64,000 nt of DNA from Microbacterium sp. EYE_78 (GCF_023149035.1 NZ_JAHXMY010000001.1:62001-126000); one strand, 5' to 3'; counted from the first letter of the stretch, positions 54,183-63,517 are shown. The notes: generated by a model from the sequence alone, not told the origin. Program-made: numbers and translations.

Positions 54183-55056
54183 TCAGCGCGGGAAGACGCC
54201 GAAGGCGCGCAGGCGAACCGCGAGCGCGTCCACCGACGCGATGTCGGCCCAACCGATGCGCACGACGCGATGCTGCGTCACGCCCCGGATCCAGTCCTCC
54301 CGCCGCTTCTCGGCCAGTAGGACCTCCTCGACGCTCCGACCGTCGCGCAGCCCGTCATCCCGGTACTTGATCTCGCCGTCGAACTCGACGAAGACGGCCT
54401 CGTCTTCGAGCTCGAGGTCCACCCGCAAGTCTGCACCCGACGGTCCGGGGACGCGCACCTGCATCCCGATGCGGCTGAACCCGATCTCCGCGAGCAGCCA
54501 GCGGGTGACGCTCTCCCCCGTGCTCTCCGCGCGGTCGTCCGCGAAATTGACGACCGAAACAGCCCGCCGCGCTCCCCGTGACGCGTGATGCCGCCGGCCG
54601 AGGTCGAGCACCGCCTGGCGGCAAATCTCAGCGGCCGCTCGATCGCCGCCAGCACCCTGCACTGCGCCGCGGAGTGCAGCGTCCACCGCCGCCACGCCGG
54701 TTTCGGGCGCCACTGTCCGGCACAGATCCCAGACAGTGCGGTGCAGCGTCGTGCACGGCATCCGGGACATGTCGGAAAAGAGGGAGACCCCACAGCACCG
54801 CCGCGGACTGGTACGAGAAGACGCTCGAGCCGCTGGTGCGCTCGGCATTCGCGGCGGCGATTTCGATCAGGTGTCGTGACTCCGGCCAGAGACCGGCGAG
54901 TGAAGCAGTGGGGACGTACCGATTGCGCTGCAGCCGGACGAGCCGACCGCCCCTGACCGCATCCGTGATGTCCCTCGACCGCCAGCCGGCCCGTTCGAGG
55001 GCAGCTCGATCGACGACTATCCGGCGTGCTTGCTCGATGGTGACGTTATGCAGCAT
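54183..55056 (-). pseudogene. AbiEi-type / DUF559-like protein, internally deleted and frameshifted
   Basis: The N-terminal piece (55056 down to about 54751) reads VTIEQARRIVVDRAALERAGW and GRLVRLQRNRYVP, an AbiEi-like DNA-binding start, then SVFSYQSAAVLWGLPLFRHVPDAVH. The C-terminal piece, in another frame, begins CTTLHRTVWDLCRTVAPETG and ends with a DUF559/VSR-like nuclease fold (DLELEDEAVFVEFDGEIKY then LAEKRREDWIRG). About 50-60 residues usual between the two are missing. The junction is at GTGCAC (54751-54756), where both sides share TGCAC, as expected for a short-homology deletion. No partner toxin gene is present. Names are by resemblance only. Confidence 0.72.
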
Positions 55057-55158
55057 GGGCAGAGCATGCGCCGCGAACCGGAGCGGCTCCGCCCGCGCTC
55101 AGCGATCGGGGACGTCGCGTAGTCTCGGCCAACTGGGGAGGAACCCCCCGGGCCGGTT

Positions 55159-55225
55159 CATGTTCTCCGGACGGGCACCCACGTCCCGACCCGCTCGAGA
55201 CGTGGGTTGTCGTCGGGAGAACATG
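55159..55225. repeat. Palindromic element B (upstream flank of the broken AbiEi-like gene)
   Basis: The outer arms are CATGTTCTCC (55159-55168) and GGAGAACATG (55216-55225), a perfect match. The inner arms are CCCACGTC (55178-55185) and GACGTGGG (55199-55206), also perfect. It can form a cruciform. See element A for the related copy. Confidence 0.8.
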
Positions 55226-55314
55226 ATGTGGACCCAAGGCGGGGGGATGCCGCAGCGCAGCGGACGCGTGCGCGCGTGAAGGGGCGCTCTCGCGGCGGGG
55301 CGCGGGCGCGGACG

Positions 55315-56319
55315 TCAGCGCGCGCTGAAGGCGGCGTCGAATGCGGCGGCGGCGGGCTCGTAGGTCGACAGGCGGCGGACGAAGGCGAGGGCTTCGGGCG
55401 CGCCGACGAGGCGGTCCATGCCGGCGTCCTCCCACTCCACCGACAGGGGGCCTGCGTACCCGATCGCGTTCAGCATGCGGAACGCGTCCTCCCACGGGAC
55501 GTCGCCGTGCCCGGTCGAGATGAAGTCCCAGCCACGACGCGGATCCGCCCATGCGAGGTGGGACGAGAGCCGCCCGTTCCGGCCGTTGCCGAGGCGCTTC
55601 TTCGTGTCCTTGCAGTGCACGTGCAGGATGCGGTCGCGGAAGTCCCACAGGAACGACACCGGGTCGAGGTCCTGCCAGACCATGTGGCTCGGGTCCCAGT
55701 TCAGGCCGAAGGCCTCCCGGTGGCCGATCGCCTCGAGCGCGAGACGCGTGGTCCAGTAGTCGTAGGCGATCTCGGACGGGTGCACCTCGTGCGCGAAGCG
55801 GACGCCGACCTCGTCGAAGACGTCGAGGATCGGGTTCCAGCGGCGGGCGAAGTCCTCGTAGCCGGCATCCACCATGTCCTGCGACGCCGGCGGGAACATG
55901 GCGACGTACTTCCAGATCGACGACCCGGTGAAGCCCGTGACCGTCCCCACGCCCAGCTTCGCCGCCATGCGCGCGGTGTCCTTCATACCCTCGGCCGCGC
56001 GCCGCCGCACACCCTCGGCGTCGCCGTCGCCCCAGACACGGTCGGAGAGGATGTCGCGGTGTCGCTGATCGATCGGGTCGTCGCACACGGCCTGACCGCC
56101 GAGGTGGTTCGCGATGGCGAACGCCTGCAGCCCGTTGCGCTCGAGGATGTCCCGGCGACTGCGCACGTAGGCGGCGTCGTCCCAGCGGGTCACGTCGAGG
56201 TGATCGCCCCAGCACGCGATCTCGAGGCCGTCGTAGCCCCACTCCCCTGCGAGCCGCGCAACCTCCTCGAAGGGCAGGTCGGCCCACTGGCCCGTGAAGA
56301 GGGTGATCGGTCGCGCCAT
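55315..56319 (-). CDS. Sugar phosphate isomerase/epimerase-like TIM-barrel protein
   Basis: The 334-residue protein belongs to the xylose-isomerase-like / AP-endonuclease-2 TIM barrel. Signature parts are [16 protein letters not shown], the metal-binding [11 protein letters not shown] and [11 protein letters not shown], and [12 protein letters not shown], with a terminal PLSVEWED. Such enzymes isomerise or epimerise sugars or inositols, or act on 3-keto sugars. The start is the ATG at 56319, with AAAGGA seven bases upstream, not the ATG ten codons earlier. It is last in a unit with a Gfo/Idh oxidoreductase and a binding protein. Confidence 0.87.
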   Translation of the reverse strand: MARPITLFTGQWADLPFEEVARLAGEWGYDGLEIACWGDHLDVTRWDDAAYVRSRRDILERNGLQAFAIANHLGGQAVCDDPIDQRHRDILSDRVWGDGDAEGVRRRAAEGMKDTARMAAKLGVGTVTGFTGSSIWKYVAMFPPASQDMVDAGYEDFARRWNPILDVFDEVGVRFAHEVHPSEIAYDYWTTRLALEAIGHREAFGLNWDPSHMVWQDLDPVSFLWDFRDRILHVHCKDTKKRLGNGRNGRLSSHLAWADPRRGWDFISTGHGDVPWEDAFRMLNAIGYAGPLSVEWEDAGMDRLVGAPEALAFVRRLSTYEPAAAAFDAAFSAR

Positions 56320-56358
56320 CGCGGTTCCTTTCTCGGAGGCCGGGCTCACCCGGCGAGC

Positions 56359-57528
56359 TCATTCGGTGGTCGATGTCCAGATGCTGCCCGCGGCGGAGCT
56401 GCGCTCGACGGCGTCGAGCACCCGCTGCACGTGCAGTCCGTCGGCGAAGGACGGCCGTGGGGCGGTGCCCTCGGCGATCGCCGTCGTGAAGTCACGAACC
56501 TGGTGCGAGAAGCCGTGCTCGTAGCCGAGCATGTGCCCCGTGGGCCACCAGGGTGCGAGGTAGGGGTGGTCGTGCTCGGTGACCAGGATGCGGCGGAAGC
56601 CGAGCTCGGTGCCAGGCGCGGTCGCATCGTAGAACTCGAGCTCGTTCAACCGCTCGAGATCGAACGCGAGGGCGCCGAGGGACCCGGAGACCTCGATGCG
56701 GAGCGCGTTCTTGCGCCCCGTGCGGAAGCGGGTCGCCTCGAAGGACGCCAGCGCGCCGGAGCGCAGCCTGCCCGTGAAGAGGGCGACGTCGTCGACGCTC
56801 ACCCGCCCGCGCTCGACGCTCGCGGTCCCCGACAGCCCGATCCCCTCGCCGAGCAGCGGTCGCTCGTGGACGAGGGTCTCGACGATGCCCGAGACGCTGT
56901 CGACCGTCTCCCCGGTGATGAACTCGGCGAGGTCGATGGCGTGCGCCCCGATGTCGCCGAGCGACCCCGAGCCGGCCTTCGACCGGTCGAGTCGCCACGT
57001 CATCGGCGCCTCGGCGTCCATCAGCCAGTCCTGCAGGTACTCAGCGCGCACCTGTCGGATCTCCCCCAGCCGGCCCGCCGCGATCAGGTCGCGGGCGAAC
57101 GTCGCGGCGGGGACCCTCCGGTAGGTGAACCCCACCATGGCCCGGATGCCGCGCGCCTCGGCGTGGGCTGCGGCATCCGCCATCGCCTCGGCTTCGGCGA
57201 CGGTGTTGGCCAGCGGCTTCTCGCACAGCACGTGCTTGCCCGCTGCGAGGGCCGCCATCGCGATCTCGGCGTGCGTGTCACCCGGGGTGACGATGTCGAC
57301 GACGTCGACGTCGCCACGGGCGATCGTCGCTCGCCAGTCCGCCGAGGACTCCGCCCAGCCCCACTTCTCGGCGGCTGCCGCGGCAGCCCCGGCATCCCGT
57401 CCGGTCACGACCTGCATGACCGGCTGGAGCGGGAGGTCGAAGAAGCGCGGCGCCACGCGCCAGCCCTGCGAGTGCGCGGCGCCCATGAAGCCGTGGCCGA
57501 TCATGGCGACGCGGAGGGGTCCGGTCAT
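56359..57528 (-). CDS. Gfo/Idh/MocA family NAD(P)-dependent oxidoreductase
   Basis: The 389-residue protein has an N-terminal Rossmann fold (VAMIGHGFMGAAHSQGW, residues 7-23), VDVVDIVTPGDTHAEIAMAAL and GKHVLCEKPLANT, whose Lys is the catalytic EKP Lys. A C-terminal dimer domain follows. It should oxidise a sugar, inositol or a glycoside at one hydroxyl. It is coupled to the isomerase-like gene (40 bases apart), which would act on its product. Confidence 0.93.
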   Translation of the reverse strand: MTGPLRVAMIGHGFMGAAHSQGWRVAPRFFDLPLQPVMQVVTGRDAGAAAAAAEKWGWAESSADWRATIARGDVDVVDIVTPGDTHAEIAMAALAAGKHVLCEKPLANTVAEAEAMADAAAHAEARGIRAMVGFTYRRVPAATFARDLIAAGRLGEIRQVRAEYLQDWLMDAEAPMTWRLDRSKAGSGSLGDIGAHAIDLAEFITGETVDSVSGIVETLVHERPLLGEGIGLSGTASVERGRVSVDDVALFTGRLRSGALASFEATRFRTGRKNALRIEVSGSLGALAFDLERLNELEFYDATAPGTELGFRRILVTEHDHPYLAPWWPTGHMLGYEHGFSHQVRDFTTAIAEGTAPRPSFADGLHVQRVLDAVERSSAAGSIWTSTTE

Positions 57529-57588
57529 GTCGGTGTCCTCTCGAGAGGGTGAGGGGGACGCCCGCGCACCGGGCGCCCCCGCCGGCGA

Positions 57589-58635
57589 TCAGTCGAACGA
57601 GAGGTCGATGAACTGGTCGACGTTGTCCTTCGTCACGACCGGGGCGTCGAGGACGATCCGGTTCGGGATGCCGGGGGTCACGATGTCGCCCAGGGTCTTG
57701 TTCTGCGCGATCAGACGCGCGAGCGCCACACCGTCGGCCGCCTGCGTGGACGGGTAGATAACCGTCGCCTTCAGGACGGTGTCGTCGGCCTCGATCGCCT
57801 CCATGGCGCTGCGGCTTCCGGCGCCGCCCATCATGAAGAACTCGTCGCGGCCCGCGGCGTCGATGGCCGCCAGGACGCCGACGCCCTGGTCGTCGTCGTG
57901 GTTCCACAGCGCGTCGATCTGCGGGTTGGCCGAGAGCAGCTGCGACGCCGCCGACTCTCCGCCGGCGACGGTGAAGTCCGCCGCGACCCGGGCCGAGACC
58001 TCGAGTCCGCAGTCCTCGAGCGCGTCGGCGAAGCCCTGCGACCGGTCCTGCGTGAGGGGCAGCGAGTCGATGCCGGCGATCTCGGCGACGACGGCGTCGG
58101 GGTTGTCGCCGAGCTGCCCGCAGATGTAGGTGCCGGCCGAGACGCCCATGCCGTAGTTGTCGCCGAGCACGGTGGCGCGGGCGGCGAACGGGCTCGAGAA
58201 CTCGCGGTCGACGTTGATGACGGGGATGCCCGCCTCCATCGCGGCGATCGCGGCCTCGGTGAGGGCTGCACCGTCGGTGGGCAGCAGCACGATCGCGTCG
58301 ACACCGTCGTTGACGAAGGTCTCGACGGCGGCGATCTGTGCGATCGGGTCGTTCGTGCCCTCGGCGACACGCAGGTCCACGTCGTCGTAGCTGTCGGCCG
58401 CGGCCTGCGCGCCGGAGTTGATGGCGCCGAGCCAACCGTGGTCGGCGGCGGGGCCCGAGAAGCCGATGACGACGGTGTCGCCCGACTCCGCGTTCTCCTC
58501 GGTCGTGGTGCCCTGGTCCACGACGCTGTCCTCATCGGCGCCGGTGCCCGTGCACCCGGCCAGCAGTCCGATCGCGGCGACCGCGGCGGCCCCGGTCAGG
58601 ACGAGGCGCGTCCGCGCCGTCATGCGTGAGCGCAT
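57589..58635 (-). CDS. ABC sugar transporter substrate-binding lipoprotein, ribose/inositol type
   Basis: The 348-residue protein has a lipobox LLAGC, Cys near residue 26, and an acidic Thr/Glu tether. The mature part is a type I periplasmic-binding fold: GFSGPAADHGWLGAINSGAQ, AVETFVNDGVDAIVLLPTDG, IPVINVDREF, and LWNHDDDQGVGVLAAID. This form binds ribose, xylose, inositol or similar monosaccharides. The start is the ATG at 58635 with AAGGAGG, rather than the upstream in-frame ATG at 58707. Its transport partners lie on the other strand at 58915-61499. Confidence 0.92.
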   Translation of the reverse strand: MRSRMTARTRLVLTGAAAVAAIGLLAGCTGTGADEDSVVDQGTTTEENAESGDTVVIGFSGPAADHGWLGAINSGAQAAADSYDDVDLRVAEGTNDPIAQIAAVETFVNDGVDAIVLLPTDGAALTEAAIAAMEAGIPVINVDREFSSPFAARATVLGDNYGMGVSAGTYICGQLGDNPDAVVAEIAGIDSLPLTQDRSQGFADALEDCGLEVSARVAADFTVAGGESAASQLLSANPQIDALWNHDDDQGVGVLAAIDAAGRDEFFMMGGAGSRSAMEAIEADDTVLKATVIYPSTQAADGVALARLIAQNKTLGDIVTPGIPNRIVLDAPVVTKDNVDQFIDLSFD

Positions 58636-58732
58636 GTCTTCCTCCTTGAATGTGATGCAGCTCTGGTGTGAAGCGACCAGCGCGCCTCTCGGCTTTCGAG
58701 TACGCACACGAGGAGGTCCGCGCTGACGAGGT

Positions 58733-58765
58733 CGAACATAACAGAACGAATGCCGTATGCGTCAA
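58733..58765 (-). promoter_or_regulatory. Promoter/operator of the binding-protein operon
   Basis: On the minus strand a -35 box TTGACG (58760-58765) is followed by TGTTATGTTCG (rc of 58733-58743), which covers the expected -10 position. The same 11-base word occurs in the opposite direction at 58900-58910, so it is probably a shared operator. Confidence 0.6.
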
Positions 58766-58899
58766 CTTTTGTTTTTCTATCGTCAGAAGTCCGCGGCCCG
58801 CGACAGCTAGCGGGATGGTGCGGCCGATCACGGTCACATAACGACGCTCGGTATGTGGGGAGACCGCCATGAGTCCTCTGGTCGAATCAAACCCCGACG

Positions 58900-58910
58900 T
58901 GTTATGTTCG
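58900..58910 (+). promoter_or_regulatory. Operator/-10 copy in front of the ATPase gene
   Basis: TGTTATGTTCG is an exact inverted copy of 58733-58743 and lies five bases before the GTG start of the ATPase gene. If it is a -10 box the mRNA would be nearly leaderless. Confidence 0.55.
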
Positions 58911-58914
58911 CCGC

Positions 58915-60435
58915 GTGATCAAAGTCGACCATGATTCGTCATTACTCGACGTCCGGGGAGTGACGAAGTCCTTCGCCGGCGTGCGGGCCCTGCGCGGCGT
59001 GGACCTCGAGGTGAGAGCCGGCGAGGTGCACTGCGTCCTCGGCCAGAACGGTGCCGGGAAGTCCACGCTCATCAAGACCCTCGCGGGCGTCCACCGGCCC
59101 GACGATGGTGAGATCCGTTGGAACGGCGACCTCGTCGACATCCCGGACCCGGATGCCGGCCTCGCTCTGGGCATCGCGACGATGTATCAGGAACTCGATG
59201 TCGTCGACGGGCTCACCATCGCCGAGAACATCTTCCTCGGGCATGAGCTGTCCCGCGGGGGCTTCACGCGTCGCGGCGAAGCGGCCGCCCGCACCCGCGA
59301 GCTGCTGCGGCGTCTCGGCCACGGCGGACTGTCGCCGCACGCCGAGGTCGGCTCGCTGAGTGCGGCGAACAAGCAGATCGTCGCGATGGCTCGCGCGCTC
59401 TCGCACGACGTCAGGCTCATCATCATGGACGAGCCGTCCGCCGTCCTCGACACGCACGAGGTCCAGAACCTCTTCGGCGTCGTCCGCGAGCTCACCGCGG
59501 CGGGCATCGCTGTCGTCTACATCACACACCGACTCGAGGAGATCCGGCAGATCGGCGACCGCATCACCGTGCTGAAGGACGGTCGCACCACGGCGACCAG
59601 CCTGCCGGTCGCCGAGACGCCGACGGCCGAGCTCATCAAGCTGATGACGGGCCGCGAGGTGGCGAACGTCTTCCCGCCGCACGCTCCCCCGGCGCAGGAC
59701 GCCCCGGTGGTCCTCGAGGTCGAAGGGCTGTCGCTCCGCGGCGTCTTCGACGACGTCTCGTTCCGTGTCCGCGCAGGCGAGGTCGTCGGCCTCGCGGGGC
59801 TCGTCGGGTCCGGGCGCTCCGAGATCCTCGAGACCGTCTACGGGGCACGGCGCGCGACCGCGGGCAGCGTCCGGGTCGCCGGAAAGGCCCTGCGGAAAGG
59901 CTCGGTCGTCCACGCGGTGGCCGCCGGCGTGGGGCTGTCGCCCGAGGAGCGCAAGAGCCAGGGCCTCGTCCTCGACGAGCCGATCGCGATGAACGTCAGC
60001 CTTCCGTCGATGTCGAAGTTCTCCCGTGGCGGGTTCCTCGACTTCCGCGGGGAGCGCGCCGCAGCTCGCGCGCAGATCGACGCGCTCGAGCTGCGCCCCG
60101 CCGACCCCGACCGACCCGCGCGCACGCTCTCGGGCGGCAACCAGCAGAAGATCCTGCTCGCACGCTGGCTCGTCCACGGCACGCGCGTGCTGCTCCTCGA
60201 CGAGCCGACGCGCGGTGTCGACGTCGGGGCCCGCGCCGAGATCTACTCGCTCATCCGGCGCCTGGCGGCCGACGGCAACGCCGTCGTCATCGTCTCGAGC
60301 GAGATCGAAGAGGTGATCGGGCTGTCCGACACCGTCCTCGTCGTGGCGGAGGGCCGCATCCTCTCCACCGTCCCGTCATCCCAGATCGACGAGCACGGTG
60401 TGCTCGACCTCGTCATGAAAGGAACCGCCGCGTGA
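58915..60435 (+). CDS. Sugar ABC transporter ATP-binding protein, RbsA/XylG type (two ATPase domains)
   Basis: The 506-residue protein has two fused nucleotide-binding domains. The first has Walker A GQNGAGKST (residue 43 region), signature LSAANKQIVAMARAL and Walker B LIIMDEPSAVLD. The second has a degenerate Walker A (GLVGSGRSE), signature LSGGNQQKILLARWL and Walker B LLLDEPTRGVD, as usual for this family. The GTG at 58915 lies directly after the operator copy. Its stop overlaps the permease GTG. Confidence 0.95.
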   Translation: MIKVDHDSSLLDVRGVTKSFAGVRALRGVDLEVRAGEVHCVLGQNGAGKSTLIKTLAGVHRPDDGEIRWNGDLVDIPDPDAGLALGIATMYQELDVVDGLTIAENIFLGHELSRGGFTRRGEAAARTRELLRRLGHGGLSPHAEVGSLSAANKQIVAMARALSHDVRLIIMDEPSAVLDTHEVQNLFGVVRELTAAGIAVVYITHRLEEIRQIGDRITVLKDGRTTATSLPVAETPTAELIKLMTGREVANVFPPHAPPAQDAPVVLEVEGLSLRGVFDDVSFRVRAGEVVGLAGLVGSGRSEILETVYGARRATAGSVRVAGKALRKGSVVHAVAAGVGLSPEERKSQGLVLDEPIAMNVSLPSMSKFSRGGFLDFRGERAAARAQIDALELRPADPDRPARTLSGGNQQKILLARWLVHGTRVLLLDEPTRGVDVGARAEIYSLIRRLAADGNAVVIVSSEIEEVIGLSDTVLVVAEGRILSTVPSSQIDEHGVLDLVMKGTAA

Positions 60436-61499
60436 GCGAGCAGACCACCACGGGGGCGGACACCCCGCTCACCCCGACCGACGCCGCCCCGACCACCTCG
60501 GCGATCACCACCGACGACACCCCCATGTGGCGCCGCATCCTCTCCGGCTCCGTCGGACGCAACCTCGGCCTCGTCCTGGCGCTCCTCGTCCTCGTCATCG
60601 TGGGAGCCGTGACCGCCCCGGACACCTTCCTCGGGCTGTCCAACATCATGGTGATCCTGCGGCAGGCGTCGATCATCGGCGTGATCAGCATCGGGATGAC
60701 GCTGGTGATCATCGCCGGCGGCATCGACCTCTCCGTCGGGTCGGTCATGGGACTCGCCTCGGTCGTCGCCGCGCTCGCCGTCGTCCAGGACCTCGCCGAT
60801 CAGTCGCACTGGATCGTCATGGTCGTCGTCGCCCTCGCCGTCGGCGTCTTCGCCGGCCTCCTCAACGGGATCGTGATCGCCTACGGCAACGTGGTCGCCT
60901 TCATGGCGACACTCGCGATGCTCGTCGGCGCCCGCGGGCTCGCCGAGATCCTCGCCGACCGACGCACCCTGCAGGTGGGCGGTCAGCGCGAGTTCATCAC
61001 CTTCATGAACCTCGACATCCTCGGTGTCGACATGCTCATCTGGATCTTCCTCATCGTCGCCGTCCTCGGCTGGGTCCTGCTCAACCGCACCACGTTCGGT
61101 CGCCGCACCGTCGCCATCGGCGGCAACCGCGAGGCGGCGCGCCTCGCCGGCATCAACGTGAAGCGCCACGTCATGTACCTCTACGCGATCTCGGGACTGT
61201 GCGCGGGTGTCGCCGGCGTCATGATCCTCGGGCGCACGACGGCGGGCACGTCGGTCAACGGGGTGCTCTACGAGCTGGACGCCATCGCCGCCGTCGTCGT
61301 CGGTGGGACGCTGCTCATCGGCGGACGCGGCACGATCACCGGCACGGTCTTCGGCGTCCTCATCTTCGCGACCCTCACCAACGTGTTCGTCCAGAACAAC
61401 CTCACGTCGTCCGTGCAGGCTGTCGCGAAGGGCGTCATCATCGTCGTCGCCGTCCTCCTCCAGCAGCGCTTCGCACGGCCGGCAGGCCGCTCGTCCTGA
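60432..61499 (+). CDS. Sugar ABC transporter permease, RbsC/XylH type
   Basis: The 355-residue membrane protein has about nine helices. Landmarks are GMTLVIIAGGIDLSVGSVMGL, YGNVVAFMATLAMLVGARGLA and GNREAARLAGINVKRH, the RbsC pattern. The GTG at 60432 overlaps the ATPase stop by four bases. It works with the ATPase and the divergently encoded binding protein. Confidence 0.94.
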   Translation: MSEQTTTGADTPLTPTDAAPTTSAITTDDTPMWRRILSGSVGRNLGLVLALLVLVIVGAVTAPDTFLGLSNIMVILRQASIIGVISIGMTLVIIAGGIDLSVGSVMGLASVVAALAVVQDLADQSHWIVMVVVALAVGVFAGLLNGIVIAYGNVVAFMATLAMLVGARGLAEILADRRTLQVGGQREFITFMNLDILGVDMLIWIFLIVAVLGWVLLNRTTFGRRTVAIGGNREAARLAGINVKRHVMYLYAISGLCAGVAGVMILGRTTAGTSVNGVLYELDAIAAVVVGGTLLIGGRGTITGTVFGVLIFATLTNVFVQNNLTSSVQAVAKGVIIVVAVLLQQRFARPAGRSS

Positions 61500-61594
61500 G
61501 CCGTCGCCGCGGAGCGTCATATGGACGGAGACCATAGCTCCGCGGAGGAGAATCGACGCGCGTGCCCGACTGCAGGACCCGGAAGAAGTGACCG

Positions 61595-62773
61595 ATGACC
61601 GACTCCCCCACCGTGGCGCCCGGCGTCAGCGAACTCTTCCAGCTGCTGCGCGACGGCGCTCCGCGGACCCGCGCCGAGCTCGCGAAGTCCACCGGACTCG
61701 CCCGGTCGACGATCGCAGCACGGGTGGACGAGCTCATGCGGATGGGGCTGATCACCGCCGTCGCCGACAAGGTGTCGACCGGAGGGCGACCGCCGTCGCA
61801 GTTCGCGCTGAACCCCGGCGCGAAGGTGGTCGTCGCCGCTGATCTCGGCGCATCGCACGCGACCGTCGCGATCGCGGACCTCGCCGGCACGATCTTGGCC
61901 GAGTCGTCGGAGTCGATCGACATCGCAGACGGGCCGGATGCCGTCCTGACCTGGCTGCTCGACGGCGCGCGGCGCCTGCTCGCCGAGGTCGACCGCGACG
62001 ACGCCTCGGTCGCGGCGATCGGGATCGGCGTGCCGGGGCCGGTGGAGCACTCCACCGGCAAGCCCACGAACCCGCCGATCATGCCCGGATGGGACCGCTT
62101 CGACGTCCCCGGCTGGCTGCAACGGCACATCGCCGTCCCCGTGCTCGTCGACAACGACGTCAACACCATGGCGCTCGGCGAGCGCGCGATCGCCTGGCCG
62201 GGCGTCGACAACCTGCTCTTCGTCAAGATCGCCACCGGCATCGGCGCGGGCCTCATCTCCGACGGCCACCTCCAACGCGGCGCGCAGGGGGTCGCGGGCG
62301 ACATCGGCCACGTCCAGGTGGCGCGCGGGAACGACGTGCCCTGCACGTGCGGCAACCGCGGATGCCTCGAGGCCCTCGCCTCGGGCCCCGCGATCGCCCG
62401 CAGTCTGCGTGCGATCGGTGTCGACGCGCACACGGGCGGTGACGTCGTCGACCTCGTCAAGCGCGGCAACGTGGAGGCGATCCAGGCGGTGCGGCAGGCG
62501 GGTCGCGACATCGGCGAAGTCCTCACCACCTGTGTGAGCCTCGTGAACCCCTCCGTCATCGCGATCGGCGGATCGATGGCCCGTGTCGGTGAGCACCTCA
62601 TCGCCGGTGTCCGCGAGGTCGTCTACGCGCGGTCGACACCCCTCGCCACAGCGCACCTCTCGATCGTGCAGTCGGCGACCGGCGCGCAGGCGGGCGTCCT
62701 CGGTGCGAGCATGCTCGCCGTCGAGCACGCCCTTTCCCGTGACGTCCTCGCGTCGGGTCTCGCGGCCGTCTGA
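61595..62773 (+). CDS. ROK family transcriptional regulator (ribose/inositol-type locus)
   Basis: The 392-residue protein has an N-terminal winged helix (LFQLLRDGAPRTRAELAKSTG, LARSTIAARVDELMRMGLI) and a ROK domain with a DLGASHATVAIADLAGT phosphate loop, FVKIATGIGAGLI, and the CTCGNRGCLEAL zinc motif. It is the third gene of the rightward unit, 95 bases after the permease, and most likely regulates both divergent promoters. A stop-to-start interval with a CATATGG and GGAGAA stretch lies before it. Confidence 0.9.
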   Translation: MTDSPTVAPGVSELFQLLRDGAPRTRAELAKSTGLARSTIAARVDELMRMGLITAVADKVSTGGRPPSQFALNPGAKVVVAADLGASHATVAIADLAGTILAESSESIDIADGPDAVLTWLLDGARRLLAEVDRDDASVAAIGIGVPGPVEHSTGKPTNPPIMPGWDRFDVPGWLQRHIAVPVLVDNDVNTMALGERAIAWPGVDNLLFVKIATGIGAGLISDGHLQRGAQGVAGDIGHVQVARGNDVPCTCGNRGCLEALASGPAIARSLRAIGVDAHTGGDVVDLVKRGNVEAIQAVRQAGRDIGEVLTTCVSLVNPSVIAIGGSMARVGEHLIAGVREVVYARSTPLATAHLSIVQSATGAQAGVLGASMLAVEHALSRDVLASGLAAV

Positions 62774-62839
62774 CCCCGCGGGGCGACGGATGCGGCGGGT
62801 CGGACGCCGGGCGCGGGAGGCCCGACTTAGGATCGTCGG

Positions 62840-63517
62840 GTGACCCCCGAACTCGCCGCCCGGATCGTCGCGGACTCCCGCGACCGGGTCGCGTGGATGC
62901 GGGCGCGCTCCCGCGGCATCACGGCGACCGACGTCGCGTCGCTCACGAGCGACCGCGCGATCCCCCGCGCCGCCGAGGCGAAGCTGAACGGGTCGGGCTT
63001 CAGCGGCAACGCCTACACCGATCACGGCAGACGCCGCGAGCCGGAGATCGCCGCCTGGGTCGCGGCGACCCACGGCATCGGCCCCTCGTCTGCGCTGTTC
63101 CACGCCGAGGTCGAGAAGCGTCACCTGGCGACGCCCGACGGGATCATGGTCGACACCGCGGGCCGCGTCGTGCTCGCCGAGATCAAGACCACCAACAAGA
63201 CGTGGAAGTCGATCCCCCGCACCTACCTGCGGCAGGTGTGGTGGCAGCAGCACGTCCTGGGCGCCGAACGGACCCTCGTCGTCTGGGAGGAGCACCAGGA
63301 CTTCGTGCCGCTCCGCGATGAGCCGCGCTGCGCCTGGATCGATCGGGACGAGACCGAGATCCACTCGTTGGTCCGACTCGCCACCGGCCTGATCGACGAG
63401 CTCTACCACCGGACCACGGGCAAGACCCCGCCGGTCCGCGAGACCGTCGCCGCGGTCAGCCGACGCGAGCAACTGCGCGAACGGGACATCTTCCGCGCCC
63501 TCGCCCTCGCGGACTGA
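62840..63517 (+). CDS. YqaJ-type (lambda exonuclease-like) nuclease
   Basis: The 225-residue protein has the YqaJ order of motifs: ARSRGITATDVASLTSDRAI, the acidic HGRRREPEIAAWVA, ATPDGIMVDTAG, and the metal-binding EIKTTNK, followed by YLRQVWWQQHVLGAERTL. This is the PD-(D/E)XK fold of phage recombination exonucleases. No recombinase (RecT/Bet) or phage gene is near, so it is a stand-alone chromosomal member. The GTG at 62840 follows shortly after the ROK gene. Confidence 0.87.
   Translation: MTPELAARIVADSRDRVAWMRARSRGITATDVASLTSDRAIPRAAEAKLNGSGFSGNAYTDHGRRREPEIAAWVAATHGIGPSSALFHAEVEKRHLATPDGIMVDTAGRVVLAEIKTTNKTWKSIPRTYLRQVWWQQHVLGAERTLVVWEEHQDFVPLRDEPRCAWIDRDETEIHSLVRLATGLIDELYHRTTGKTPPVRETVAAVSRREQLRERDIFRALALAD

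Noticed and set aside
54183..55056. An intact toxin-antitoxin pair
   Set aside because: Only one reading unit is present, it is split over two frames and no partner gene is visible.
60243..61535. Long open frame antisense to the permease
   Set aside because: It is Asp/Glu/His-rich shadow sequence, with no start signal or domain.
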